A stretch of 64,000 nt of DNA from a bacterium (GTDB lineage Bacteria > SZUA-79 > Acidulodesulfobacterales > Acidulodesulfobacteraceae). The stretch lies in the NCBI GenBank assembly GCA_021818985.1, contig JAKASO010000004.1, positions 1 to 64,000 of the forward strand, read 5' to 3'. The translations under genes were made by a program, and so were the position numbers. Numbering within the stretch: position 1 is the first letter of the stretch; every line of letters begins with the position of its first letter. The notes beneath the pieces are model-generated. The model ran no database searches and was not told where the DNA came from. It worked only from the letters and a program-made list of their open reading frames with translations. Shown here one piece after another: positions 18,505-26,859 of this stretch.

Positions 18505-19452
18505 ATGGATATAAAAGGCAATATCACGAATTTAGAGTTGTTCGATGTTCTTAAATTTTTAGATATCTCCAAAAAAACAGGAGTTTTAAATTTAAGGTTC
18601 GATAATTTTGCGGCAAAGCTGTTCATTAAGAACGGCATGCTTTATTTTCTTTCTATTTCCGATAATATCATTTTAGAAAAACTTATAATGAAACATCTCG
18701 ACTTGAATAAGCAAGATTATGTCCAAATGCTTGAAAAATACAGGTCATATTATAAAACTGTCGCGGGGTTCGATATTTACTTCTTTAAATTAGGCGTTAT
18801 ATCTAAAGATAAGGAAAACGAATTTATTTCAAATTACATAATGGAAGCCCTTAATTATATACTTTTTTTGTCAAATGGGGAGTTTGCTTTTGATGAAAAA
18901 CCGTTACCGGACGTTATAGATTTTGCAGTTCCCATTAATTTTTCCTCTGTTCTTTCCGAATGCAAAAAGAGAAGGGATGAGCTTGCGGTTATTTCCAAAG
19001 TTATACCTTCAAAAAATCATATACCAGTCATTACTACAAACAAAACGGTAGGCTCAAGGCCGATCTCGCTTTCTCCAGCAGTCTGGAATGTCTTGTCAAC
19101 GATAGACGGCAGAAGAACTGTTAATCAGATTATTGCCCTTTCCATAGAAAATGATTTTTTTATAATTAAAACTCTTTATAACCTTTTGCAAAGCAACTAT
19201 ATCAGGTTGGAGCCGCCGCAAAACACAAGTGTGCCTGCCGCCGATGTTGCCGAGTCAATTAAAAAAATATTAAAAGAACAGCTTGGAAGCAAAGCAGACA
19301 AAATTCCTATTAACTTGAACAATATGAAAAGCGATAAGCAGTCAGTTACCAAAGTTATGGATGAAACGACAAGATATGTCTATATGTTTATAGATGGTAA
19401 TAAAGCCGCCAAAATAGATTCCCTTTTTAAGCAACTTTTAATGAGTATGTAA
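18505..19452 (+). CDS. DUF4388 (PATAN-like) domain protein
   Basis: The 315-residue protein begins with MDIKGNITNLELFDVLKFLD and GVLNLRF, the signature of the DUF4388/PATAN domain, a regulatory domain frequent in deltaproteobacteria and linked to two-component and gliding or polarity systems. A C-terminal winged-helix-like part (about 185-235) contains WNVLSTIDGRRTVNQI, as in similar proteins. It lies between a small membrane protein (four-base gap) and aroE (one-base gap), and 1.1 kb upstream of the pilus genes. A regulatory role is inferred from family context only. Confidence 0.75.
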   Translation: MDIKGNITNLELFDVLKFLDISKKTGVLNLRFDNFAAKLFIKNGMLYFLSISDNIILEKLIMKHLDLNKQDYVQMLEKYRSYYKTVAGFDIYFFKLGVISKDKENEFISNYIMEALNYILFLSNGEFAFDEKPLPDVIDFAVPINFSSVLSECKKRRDELAVISKVIPSKNHIPVITTNKTVGSRPISLSPAVWNVLSTIDGRRTVNQIIALSIENDFFIIKTLYNLLQSNYIRLEPPQNTSVPAADVAESIKKILKEQLGSKADKIPINLNNMKSDKQSVTKVMDETTRYVYMFIDGNKAAKIDSLFKQLLMSM

Positions 19453-19453
19453 T

Positions 19454-20437
19454 ATGGGAAGGCAAAAAGGAAAGGATCTTTTTGTCAAAAGATTGCTGAA
19501 AATAAAAGCTTCTTACCCGCTTTTGTTTGGGATATTTGGATATAAGATAGGTTATTCGATCTCGCCGCTTTTGCATAATAAGACCGCTAAAGCGCTTAAC
19601 TTAGATTTTTGTTATTCAAAATTTGATGTCAAGCCAGATGATTTTCCTTCCGCATTTAACGGATTTAAGGCGCTAAAATTAAAAGGGGCTAATATTACAA
19701 AGCCTTATAAAGAAGTGGTGCTTAAATATCTTGATAAGCTAAGCAAGGAGTCTTCTTTTATCGGGGCCGTCAATACCGTCAATCTTCAACGGGACGGCAG
19801 CTATATGGGATATAATACCGATAGCGCCGGTTTTGTAAACAGCATCGATTTTGAGTTTGGGGCCGGTCTTAAAGATAAAAATATTATACTTATGGGAGCG
19901 GGAGGCGCTTCAAAAGCGATTCTTTATTCGGCGATTAAAGAAGGCGCTAAAAATGTATTTATAATAAACAGAGATATAGATAGGGTTTTCGGTTTATTTA
20001 ATAAGGCTTTATCCTGGGCGAAGGAGATGAAGGCTAAAACCTTGCTAAATTATTCTGATTTTACGTCTTTTACGTCTCTAAGACGTGAAAATGGTCTTTC
20101 TTCCTTAGCGCGGGATCAGGGAAAAAGTTTTACCCCCTTTAAATGCCATTATGATCTTTTCAGGAATTGTGATATAATTATTAGTGCGATTACGCCTTCG
20201 GAAGGGGCAGCGCAGGCAATACAAAATTTGCCGTTAAATTGTATAAATAAAGATTCGCTTGCAATGGATATTGCTTATAATCCTGTTGTAACCCCTTTTA
20301 TGAGGTTAGTTCAGAAAAGGGGGATTAAATGCGTAAACGGTCTTTCTATGTTAGTGTTTCAAGCTATCGAAAGCTTTTATATCTGGACAGGTAAAAGGGT
20401 TGATTTTGATTTTATGGTTTCAGCGGCTAAGCAATAA
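19454..20437 (+). CDS. aroE: shikimate dehydrogenase
   Basis: It reduces 3-dehydroshikimate to shikimate with NADPH in aromatic amino acid synthesis. Substrate-binding residues are present in GYSISPLLHN (33-42), catalytic Lys84 in NITKPYK and Asp123 in NTDSAG. GAGGASKA at about 149 binds the cofactor. At 327 residues it is longer than usual (about 270-290). There is a 20-residue N-terminal extension and an insert at about 201-234 within the NADP domain. The latter half of the insert (SSLARDQGKSFTPFK) is encoded by repeat copy A. Reading frame and downstream motifs (LAMDIAYNP, NGLSMLVFQA) are intact, so the enzyme is probably functional. Confidence 0.92.
   Translation: MGRQKGKDLFVKRLLKIKASYPLLFGIFGYKIGYSISPLLHNKTAKALNLDFCYSKFDVKPDDFPSAFNGFKALKLKGANITKPYKEVVLKYLDKLSKESSFIGAVNTVNLQRDGSYMGYNTDSAGFVNSIDFEFGAGLKDKNIILMGAGGASKAILYSAIKEGAKNVFIINRDIDRVFGLFNKALSWAKEMKAKTLLNYSDFTSFTSLRRENGLSSLARDQGKSFTPFKCHYDLFRNCDIIISAITPSEGAAQAIQNLPLNCINKDSLAMDIAYNPVVTPFMRLVQKRGIKCVNGLSMLVFQAIESFYIWTGKRVDFDFMVSAAKQ
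20097..20143 (+). repeat. dispersed palindromic repeat, copy A (inside aroE)
   Basis: The copy opens with TTTCTTCCTT, carries GGGATCA and closes with ACCCCCTTTAAA. Across the 26 bases from GATCA it aligns to copy B without gaps, with seven differences that are all transitions. It is read in frame as SSLARDQGKSFTPFK within a non-conserved AroE insert. Confidence 0.65.
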
Positions 20438-20560
20438 ACAAAGGTGAACGCAATAAATAATAAATATAACATAAAGGTGATTTCACTATGTATATGGCAT
20501 ATGAATATTGCCGGTAAAACGAAACAATATAAATAATTTTTTAATTGTAATAATTGCAAT

Positions 20561-20600
20561 ATTAAATATTAAATATTAATATTAAATATTAAATATTAAA
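20561..20600 (+). repeat. heptanucleotide tandem repeat (ATTAAAT) before pilB
   Basis: Units of ATTAAAT repeat at 20561, 20568, 20581, 20588 and 20595 (last partial), with one six-base unit (ATTAAT) at 20575. The tract ends two bases before the pilB ATG and replaces any recognisable Shine-Dalgarno sequence. Confidence 0.85.
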
Positions 20601-20602
20601 CT

Positions 20603-22435
20603 ATGGATGATCAGAAAACTATTGACGATCAAAAACTTGGTGAGCTTTTAGTAAAGCAGGGCATTGTTAAAAAAAATGATGTTTCCGATGCTTTGCTGGC
20701 GCAAAAAAGGATAAGGGATAACATAGCAAAGGGTCATAAATTAAAGGATCTTAAGCTTGGGGAAATCTTTGTGAGGAATAATCTGATAACATCCGAACAA
20801 TTAAACAGAGCCCTTGAAGAACAGGATAAAACCGGCGGCAGTGTCGGTGGGCAGTTGACTAAACTCGGTTTTGCAAAAGATTCCGAACTTATATCTTTTT
20901 TGTCAAAGGAATTTGGCGCTGCGACTGTAAATATTTCAACATCAGAAATTCCATCCGCGGTTATAAAACTAATACCGCCCGATATTGCTTTAAAGCATCA
21001 GGTAGTTCCTTACAGAAGACAGGGAAATACGCTTTATCTTGCGGTTTCCGATCCGACGAATGTTGCCGCTCTCGACGATGTTAAATTTTTTACCGGTTTG
21101 AACGTTGAAGTTGTACTGGCGTCTGAAGCGGAGATCAATAATGCCCTATCCACCTATTATAATGCTTCGGCTGTACTTGCAGAACATAAGGATTTTATTG
21201 AATCAATATCTATCTCCGATATAGATGAAGAAATTAATATCTCCGAACTTCAAAGATCTTCATCAGATAAGCCGGTCATGCAGTTTGTTAATAAAGTTAT
21301 TTCCGATGCTGTAAGGAGGCAGGCGAGTGATATCCATTTCGAACCTTACGAATCCGTTATGCGCATTAGATTTCGCATAGACGGAAAACTGATCGAGGCG
21401 ATGAAGATTCCCTGGCAGCTGAAAAATCCGGTCGGTTCCCGAATAAAAATAATGTCGCAGATGGATATATCGGAAAAAAGACTTCCGCAAGACGGCAGAA
21501 TAAAAGTTCGAATGGATGGCAACCAGGAAATAGATCTCAGGGTGTCAACGTTGCCCACCTTGTTCGGCGAAAAGATCGCTATGAGAATACTTGACAAATC
21601 ATTCCTCCAATTAGATATGAAAAAACTTGGTTTTTCTGAGCTTCAGCTTAGAGATTTTAAAAATGCCATCCATAAGCCTTACGGAATGATCCTTGTAACC
21701 GGTCCGACCGGTTCCGGTAAAACCACCACATTATACAGCGCTTTAAGCGATTTGAATAATACTACCGTCAATATATCCACTGCGGAAGATCCGGTGGAAT
21801 ATAATATAGCGGGGACCAATCAGGTTCAGGTTAATGAAGAAATAAATCTTACTTTTGCGTCGGCGTTACGTTCCTTTTTAAGGCAGGATCCGGACATTAT
21901 TATGGTCGGAGAGATCAGGGATTTTGAAACTGCGGAAGTTGCGGTTAAAGCGGCTTTAACCGGTCATCTTGTTCTTTCTACCGTTCATACCAACAATGCG
22001 TCTTCAACGGTGTTAAGATTGATTAATATGGGCGTCGAACCATTTCTCGTGGCTTCAAGCACTAACCTTATAATAGCGCAGAGACTTATAAGAAAAGTAT
22101 GCGAGGGGTGCAAGACGGTTCATAAGATAGATTACCCTCTTCTTAGCGGTCTTGGATTTAAGGATGAAGATATAAAAAATACGGTGTTTTATAAAGGCAA
22201 AGGCTGTCCGGCTTGTATGAATACAGGATATAGGGGCAGGATAGCTATCTATGAAGTCTTAAACATTACCGACGATATAAGAGAGTTGATTTATAAAAAC
22301 GCCAATCAGCTTGAGATCGAGCAAACGGCCATTAAAAATGGCATGATAACGCTAGCGCAAGCGGCTAAAGAAAAATTCCTTGCGGGGATCACGTCGCTTG
22401 ATGAAATATTGCAATATATTGGAAATTATAATTAG
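20603..22435 (+). CDS. pilB: type IV pilus extension ATPase PilB
   Basis: This hexameric cytoplasmic ATPase powers pilin polymerisation. The N-terminal third has MshEN/GspE-II-type repeats (LGELLVKQGIV and LGEIFVRNNLIT). The motor domain has Walker A GPTGSGKTT (about 367-375), an Asp box and Walker B in DPDIIMVGEIRD, and a His box in LSTVHTNNA. A tetracysteine zinc motif follows (CEGC and CPAC). The 610 residues are slightly above typical. No Shine-Dalgarno is visible before the ATG; a heptamer tandem repeat lies there instead. It starts the pilB-pilT-pilC-pilS-pilR cluster. No pilin or secretin genes are in the window. Confidence 0.95.
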   Translation: MDDQKTIDDQKLGELLVKQGIVKKNDVSDALLAQKRIRDNIAKGHKLKDLKLGEIFVRNNLITSEQLNRALEEQDKTGGSVGGQLTKLGFAKDSELISFLSKEFGAATVNISTSEIPSAVIKLIPPDIALKHQVVPYRRQGNTLYLAVSDPTNVAALDDVKFFTGLNVEVVLASEAEINNALSTYYNASAVLAEHKDFIESISISDIDEEINISELQRSSSDKPVMQFVNKVISDAVRRQASDIHFEPYESVMRIRFRIDGKLIEAMKIPWQLKNPVGSRIKIMSQMDISEKRLPQDGRIKVRMDGNQEIDLRVSTLPTLFGEKIAMRILDKSFLQLDMKKLGFSELQLRDFKNAIHKPYGMILVTGPTGSGKTTTLYSALSDLNNTTVNISTAEDPVEYNIAGTNQVQVNEEINLTFASALRSFLRQDPDIIMVGEIRDFETAEVAVKAALTGHLVLSTVHTNNASSTVLRLINMGVEPFLVASSTNLIIAQRLIRKVCEGCKTVHKIDYPLLSGLGFKDEDIKNTVFYKGKGCPACMNTGYRGRIAIYEVLNITDDIRELIYKNANQLEIEQTAIKNGMITLAQAAKEKFLAGITSLDEILQYIGNYN

Positions 22436-22449
22436 CTGGAGGTTTTATT

Positions 22450-23580
22450 ATGCCGTCAATTGCTGATTTATTAAAAACTACCGTTGAGAGGGGTGCTTCG
22501 GACATTCATATAGCTGTCGGCAGCCCGCCCCAAATAAGGATTTTGGGCTCGCTTGTGCCGTTAAATTATCCTGTTTTGTCTCCTTCCGATACCCAAGGGT
22601 TATGTTACAGTATAATAACCGATGTTCAAAAGAAAAAATTTGAGGAATTGCATGAACTTGACTTTTCATTTTCTCAAAAAGGTATTTCCAGATTCAGGGC
22701 TAATCTTTATTTGGATAAAGGAAATATTGCCGGCGCTTTCAGAGTAATCCCGCATGAGATCCCGTCAATGGATTCGTTAGGCCTTCCGCCGATGATGAAG
22801 GAGCTTATTAAATTACCGAGGGGTTTGATATTGGTAACCGGTCCGACCGGTTCCGGAAAAACTACCTCGCTCGCTGCTATGATTGATGTTATTAATGCGA
22901 CTAGACACGATCATATAATTACGATAGAAGATCCGATAGAATACGTTTTTCAGCATAAAGGCTGTCTTGTCAATCAAAGAGAAATTGGGCAGGATTCGGT
23001 AAGTTTTGCAGAAGCGTTAAAGCATATATTAAGGGAAGATCCGGATATAGTGCTAATAGGTGAAATAAGGGACAAAGAAACCATGGAAACCGCTCTTACC
23101 ATTGCCGAAACTGGTCATTTGAGCTTTGGAACGCTTCATACTAATTCAACGGTTCAGACGATAAACAGGATAATAGACATCTTTCCTGCAGACCAGCAGC
23201 CCGAGGTCAGGTCTTCCTTATCTTTATCGCTGGTTGCCGTAATGTCGCAGACTCTTATTCCAAGGCGTGACAATAGCGGCAGGGTTCTTGCAGCAGAGTT
23301 AATGATTCCTAATGCGGCGATAAGAAATTTAATCAGGGAGAACAAGATTCATCAGATTTATTCGCAATTACAATTAGGACAGGAAAAATACGGCATGCAG
23401 ACATTAAATCAGGCGCTCGCTTCGCTTGTAAACAGAAATATCATATCCGAAGAAGATGCCATTAGCTGTTCATCCGATGTGGAAGAATTAAGGCAAAATA
23501 TCTCTTCGGGACTTGTATCCAAAGGAGGTATGGGAGAAACAGGCAAAATCGCGGCCGGATTAAATTTATCCGGAATATAA
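22450..23580 (+). CDS. pilT: type IV pilus retraction ATPase PilT
   Basis: It powers pilus retraction and twitching motility as a cytoplasmic hexamer. Walker A GPTGSGKTTS, the Walker B segment DPDIVLIGEIRD, GHLSFGTLHTNS and the PilT-specific AIRNLIRE motif near the C-terminus are all present. The 376 residues include a short glycine-rich tail (GMGETGKIAAG). A GGAGG Shine-Dalgarno precedes the ATG, 14 bases after pilB. Beyond the TAA stop the same frame stays open for another 29 codons that include repeat copy B. Confidence 0.95.
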   Translation: MPSIADLLKTTVERGASDIHIAVGSPPQIRILGSLVPLNYPVLSPSDTQGLCYSIITDVQKKKFEELHELDFSFSQKGISRFRANLYLDKGNIAGAFRVIPHEIPSMDSLGLPPMMKELIKLPRGLILVTGPTGSGKTTSLAAMIDVINATRHDHIITIEDPIEYVFQHKGCLVNQREIGQDSVSFAEALKHILREDPDIVLIGEIRDKETMETALTIAETGHLSFGTLHTNSTVQTINRIIDIFPADQQPEVRSSLSLSLVAVMSQTLIPRRDNSGRVLAAELMIPNAAIRNLIRENKIHQIYSQLQLGQEKYGMQTLNQALASLVNRNIISEEDAISCSSDVEELRQNISSGLVSKGGMGETGKIAAGLNLSGI

Positions 23581-23840
23581 GATCTTACGCCCGGTGAAAT
23601 GGCCAATTCCGATATGCGGTTTTCTTCCTTGGGGGATCAAAAAAAGGGTTCTACTCCCTTCACCATCTGATAATGTATTTCATCATCTTATCTTTACTTT
23701 TATAAATTTATGTCATATTATATATTATTATACTGTATTATATTATAATTATATTATATTAATAAATATATAAACTTTAATTTTTGTAAAAGGGTTTAAG
23801 GGGTTATTGCCTCCTTATTCCTTTTAAAAAGGGAGCATTT
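23581..23840. other. pilT-pilC intergenic region
   Basis: Most of this 260-base gap is AT-rich. Its first 90 bases are GC-richer and hold repeat copy B in the reading frame of pilT after the stop codon, ending in TGA at 23668-23670. Near the end, AAAAGG and CCTTTT arms with an inner AAGGGG/CCTCCTT pair could fold just before the AAGGGAG ribosome binding site of pilC. No riboswitch consensus (for example the GEMM core) was recognised. Confidence 0.5.
23621..23661 (+). repeat. dispersed palindromic repeat, copy B (after pilT)
   Basis: TTTCTTCCTT is identical to copy A and is followed by GGGGGATCA and a hairpin AAGGG/CCCTT with a seven-base loop. The frame continuing from pilT would read SSLGDQKKGSTPFTI, closely matching the copy A peptide SSLARDQGKSFTPFK, but lies behind a stop codon. 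Confidence 0.65.
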
Positions 23841-25064
23841 ATGGCTATCTATCAATGGAAAGGAAAAAAAAGTACCGGCGAATACTTAAACGGTGAGCTT
23901 GATGCGGCTAATTCCGCAATAGTTGTCGAAGAGCTTCATAAAAAAAATATATATCCTATCCAAGTCGGAAAAAAAAGCGAATTTTTTACCCTGAGTCTTA
24001 CCGGAATAACAGAAGTCGGCCCTAGAACCAAAATAAGCGATAACAACTTGGTCGTCTTTACAAGGCAGTTTTCTTCCCTTATAGATTCAGGCGTTCCTAT
24101 ACTGCAGGGTATTTCGATAATGATAGAACAGCAAAAAAACAAGGAAGTGAAAGGAATATTAATAAAGATCAAAGAAAGCATTGAAGGTGGTGCTTCTTTG
24201 TCAAATAGTTTCAGAAAATTTCCCAGAGTTTTTAATGAATTATATGTGAATCTTGTTGAGGCCGGCGAAAGAGGAGGCGTGCTTGAGGAGGTCTTTAAAA
24301 GACTTTCGGTCTATTTCGAAAAAATAGTCCGTCTTAAAAGAAAAATCAAAGGCGCAATGATCTATCCCATAGTTGTTTTAAGCGTTGCCGTTGCCGTCAT
24401 TGTAATTTTAATGACCTTTGTTATACCGATTTTTGCTAAACTTTTTGCAAGTGTAGGGGCGAAATTACCCCTGCTCACCCGTGAAGTCATTAATTTTAGC
24501 AATTTTCTTAGAGGGAATATTATATATATACTGATCGGGATAGGTATTTTTGTATTTTTATTCAGGTTCTATTATAAAAGAGAGGGCGGGAGAAGAAATA
24601 TAGACAGGTTGCTTCTTAAGATTCCGCTGATAGGAACGCTTTTAAAAAAAGTGGCCATAGCGAGGTTTGCCAGAACGCTTTCCACAATGGTTGAAAGCGG
24701 CGTCCCGATTTTAGCGGCGCTTGAAATAGTTTCTAAAGCAAGCGGAAATAAGATAATAGAAGAATCCGTCATTAAAGCAAGGGAGGATGTGGCTTCGGGC
24801 TCTTCCTTGGCTGCGGCTTTAAATAAGATAGGGCTTTTTCCTCCTTTAGTAATACAGATGATAATGGTAGGAGAAAAGACTGGGAACATGGACGCTATGC
24901 TTGCCAAAGTAGCCGACTATTATGATGAAGAAGTTGACAATGCGGTAACTAATCTCACACAGATGTTAGAACCGGTGCTGATCGTTTTTCTGGGGATCGT
25001 TGTGGGCACTCTTGTAGTTGCAATGTATGAACCGATATTTAACATTGGAAGGGCAATAAAATAA
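23841..25064 (+). CDS. pilC: type IV pilus inner-membrane platform protein PilC
   Basis: This inner-membrane platform couples the PilB/PilT motors to pilin assembly. It contains two T2SSF/GspF domains (about 75-200 and 278-400), each with the pattern FxRxxSxxxxxGVPILxxL (FTRQFSSLIDSGVPILQGI and FARTLSTMVESGVPILAAL). There are three membrane helices: about 172-195, 218-242 and 375-398. The 407 residues are standard. AAGGGAG precedes the ATG. Its stop overlaps an ATG, and pilS starts seven bases later, so the pilus genes are tightly linked. Confidence 0.95.
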   Translation: MAIYQWKGKKSTGEYLNGELDAANSAIVVEELHKKNIYPIQVGKKSEFFTLSLTGITEVGPRTKISDNNLVVFTRQFSSLIDSGVPILQGISIMIEQQKNKEVKGILIKIKESIEGGASLSNSFRKFPRVFNELYVNLVEAGERGGVLEEVFKRLSVYFEKIVRLKRKIKGAMIYPIVVLSVAVAVIVILMTFVIPIFAKLFASVGAKLPLLTREVINFSNFLRGNIIYILIGIGIFVFLFRFYYKREGGRRNIDRLLLKIPLIGTLLKKVAIARFARTLSTMVESGVPILAALEIVSKASGNKIIEESVIKAREDVASGSSLAAALNKIGLFPPLVIQMIMVGEKTGNMDAMLAKVADYYDEEVDNAVTNLTQMLEPVLIVFLGIVVGTLVVAMYEPIFNIGRAIK

Positions 25065-25071
25065 ATGGTAG

Positions 25072-26859
25072 ATGAAACACCCTTTTTTTCCTAATTTTTT
25101 TGCTGAACCGGATAAAAACCTTTATGAAAAACTTAAATTCCTGATCATTTTCAGGTTGACGGCCGCCTCGCTTGCCTATTTCATTTATCTTTTAATCCTG
25201 CCTAAAAATAATTCTAATCTTTTTTTATCGTTTGCCGGTTATGTCTATGTTTTTCTCGGCGCCGTTTTTTTTATTACCCTGTTATATTTATTTGTATTAC
25301 ATATGATAAAAAAGAGCGCCCATGAAAACTACCTGCATTATTTCGGGTTTTCCCAACTTTTTCTGGATCTCGCGATAATATCCGCCGTTGTTATTTTAAA
25401 CGGTGGCTTAAAAAGCAATCTGATCTTTCTATATTATCTTCTTATCATGCTGGCCGCTTTTGTTTTTCTTAAAAGCGGCACGGTATTTTTTACCGTGGCG
25501 GCTGTCTTTGCTATTGGTTTTACCGCCAACCTCCAGTTTTATTTCGATCTTCCCGGACACGGTTATTTTGTGAACAACCCCGATAAGCTATTAATGATTT
25601 CCAGCCTGAATATCCTCGGGGTTCTAATTTTCGGGTGGCTTCTGTATAAATTTTCGGGAAATATTAAATCGTTAAGCAAAAATATAATCGAAAGGGATGA
25701 ATTAATTAAAAATGCCGAAAACTTTAATAAAGAGCTTATTAATAACCTTACGCAGGGGGTTATAGTGCTTAATGAAGAAAAAAGAATAGTTTTTATAAAC
25801 AGGGCTGCGATGGAAATAATTGGAAATGATGTATTTAAAGAGGGTCTGCCAGCTAAAGCAGGCATGCTTTATCATTTTAATCTGAAGATCGGCGATCTTT
25901 TTAAAGATTTTCCTGCGAATGTTTTAAGTGCGAGGGAGGGTGAGGAAAATCCTTACTTAAGAAGATTTGAAATTAATTTCAAAGATAAAGTAATAGGGTT
26001 TGTCTATTCTGTATTAAAAGATGCCGGATATAAGCCTGGACACTATATTATTATTTTCAGGGATATTACCGCCATAAAACAGATGGAAATGGATGCGAAG
26101 ATCAATGAAGGTCTTATAACCACGGGTAAATTGGCAGGCTGGCTTGCCCATGAAATAAGAAATCCTCTTTCCGCCGTTATTACTTCGATTGATATTTTGA
26201 ACGGCAGGGAGGCAAAAGCTGCAGATATGCTTAACTCTTCGGATGCAAAGAAACTTTTAAGCATAATAAAGACCGAATCGTTAAGAGTTGAATCGCTTGT
26301 GAGGGATTTCTTGGGTTTTGTTAAGGTGAAAACTGATAAAATAGGGAAAAATGAAAAAAATTATGAGTATTTTAACCTTTATTCATTTGTTAATTATATT
26401 ATCGGTCAGTTCTATTCATTTACAAGGGATAAAGGAGGCAGTATTAAAATAGTAAACAGAATAGACCGTGAGCTTATGGTTTTTCTTGAAAAATACAGGA
26501 TACAACAAATTTTTATCAATATCATGGAAAATTCGATATACTCTGTTGTTAATAAATTTGACAATATAAAAGGCAGGGGGATAATAAAAATTAGTTCAAG
26601 CGTATTGCATGATGAAGAGGGTAAAGATATGGGAAGGCATTTATGTCTTAATTTTGCCGATAACGGAGACGGTATTGATGAAAAAACGCTTAAAAATGTT
26701 TTTAAGCCGCTTTTTTCTACAAAAAAGGACGGGACAGGTCTTGGTCTTGCTATTACGAAATCAATCATTGAAAATCTAAACGGTTTAATAGAAATAAAAA
26801 GCAAAATACATAAAGGAACGTTGATCTCTGTAAAATTACCCATATATGAAAACCAATAA
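25072..26859 (+). CDS. pilS: sensor histidine kinase PilS
   Basis: This membrane kinase is expected to phosphorylate PilR and control pilin transcription. About six hydrophobic segments fill the first 200 residues. A PAS-like domain follows (about 215-340, with LTQGVIVLNEEKRIVFIN), then the dimerisation histidine in LAHEIRNPLSA and a GHKL ATPase with a DNGDGID box and GTGLGLAI. The order matches PilS. The 595 residues are slightly longer than usual. The gene follows pilC by seven bases and overlaps pilR by 14 bases, supporting the assignment over a generic kinase. Confidence 0.88.
   Translation: MKHPFFPNFFAEPDKNLYEKLKFLIIFRLTAASLAYFIYLLILPKNNSNLFLSFAGYVYVFLGAVFFITLLYLFVLHMIKKSAHENYLHYFGFSQLFLDLAIISAVVILNGGLKSNLIFLYYLLIMLAAFVFLKSGTVFFTVAAVFAIGFTANLQFYFDLPGHGYFVNNPDKLLMISSLNILGVLIFGWLLYKFSGNIKSLSKNIIERDELIKNAENFNKELINNLTQGVIVLNEEKRIVFINRAAMEIIGNDVFKEGLPAKAGMLYHFNLKIGDLFKDFPANVLSAREGEENPYLRRFEINFKDKVIGFVYSVLKDAGYKPGHYIIIFRDITAIKQMEMDAKINEGLITTGKLAGWLAHEIRNPLSAVITSIDILNGREAKAADMLNSSDAKKLLSIIKTESLRVESLVRDFLGFVKVKTDKIGKNEKNYEYFNLYSFVNYIIGQFYSFTRDKGGSIKIVNRIDRELMVFLEKYRIQQIFINIMENSIYSVVNKFDNIKGRGIIKISSSVLHDEEGKDMGRHLCLNFADNGDGIDEKTLKNVFKPLFSTKKDGTGLGLAITKSIIENLNGLIEIKSKIHKGTLISVKLPIYENQ

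Noticed and set aside
20490-20516. Nine-codon ORF (MYMAYEYCR) after AGGTG, a possible leader peptide before pilB
   Set aside because: Too short to support, with no attenuator hairpin beyond it.
23581-23670. c-di-GMP (GEMM) riboswitch before pilC
   Set aside because: The required conserved core and tetraloop-receptor sequences are absent; the GC-rich patch is explained by repeat copy B.
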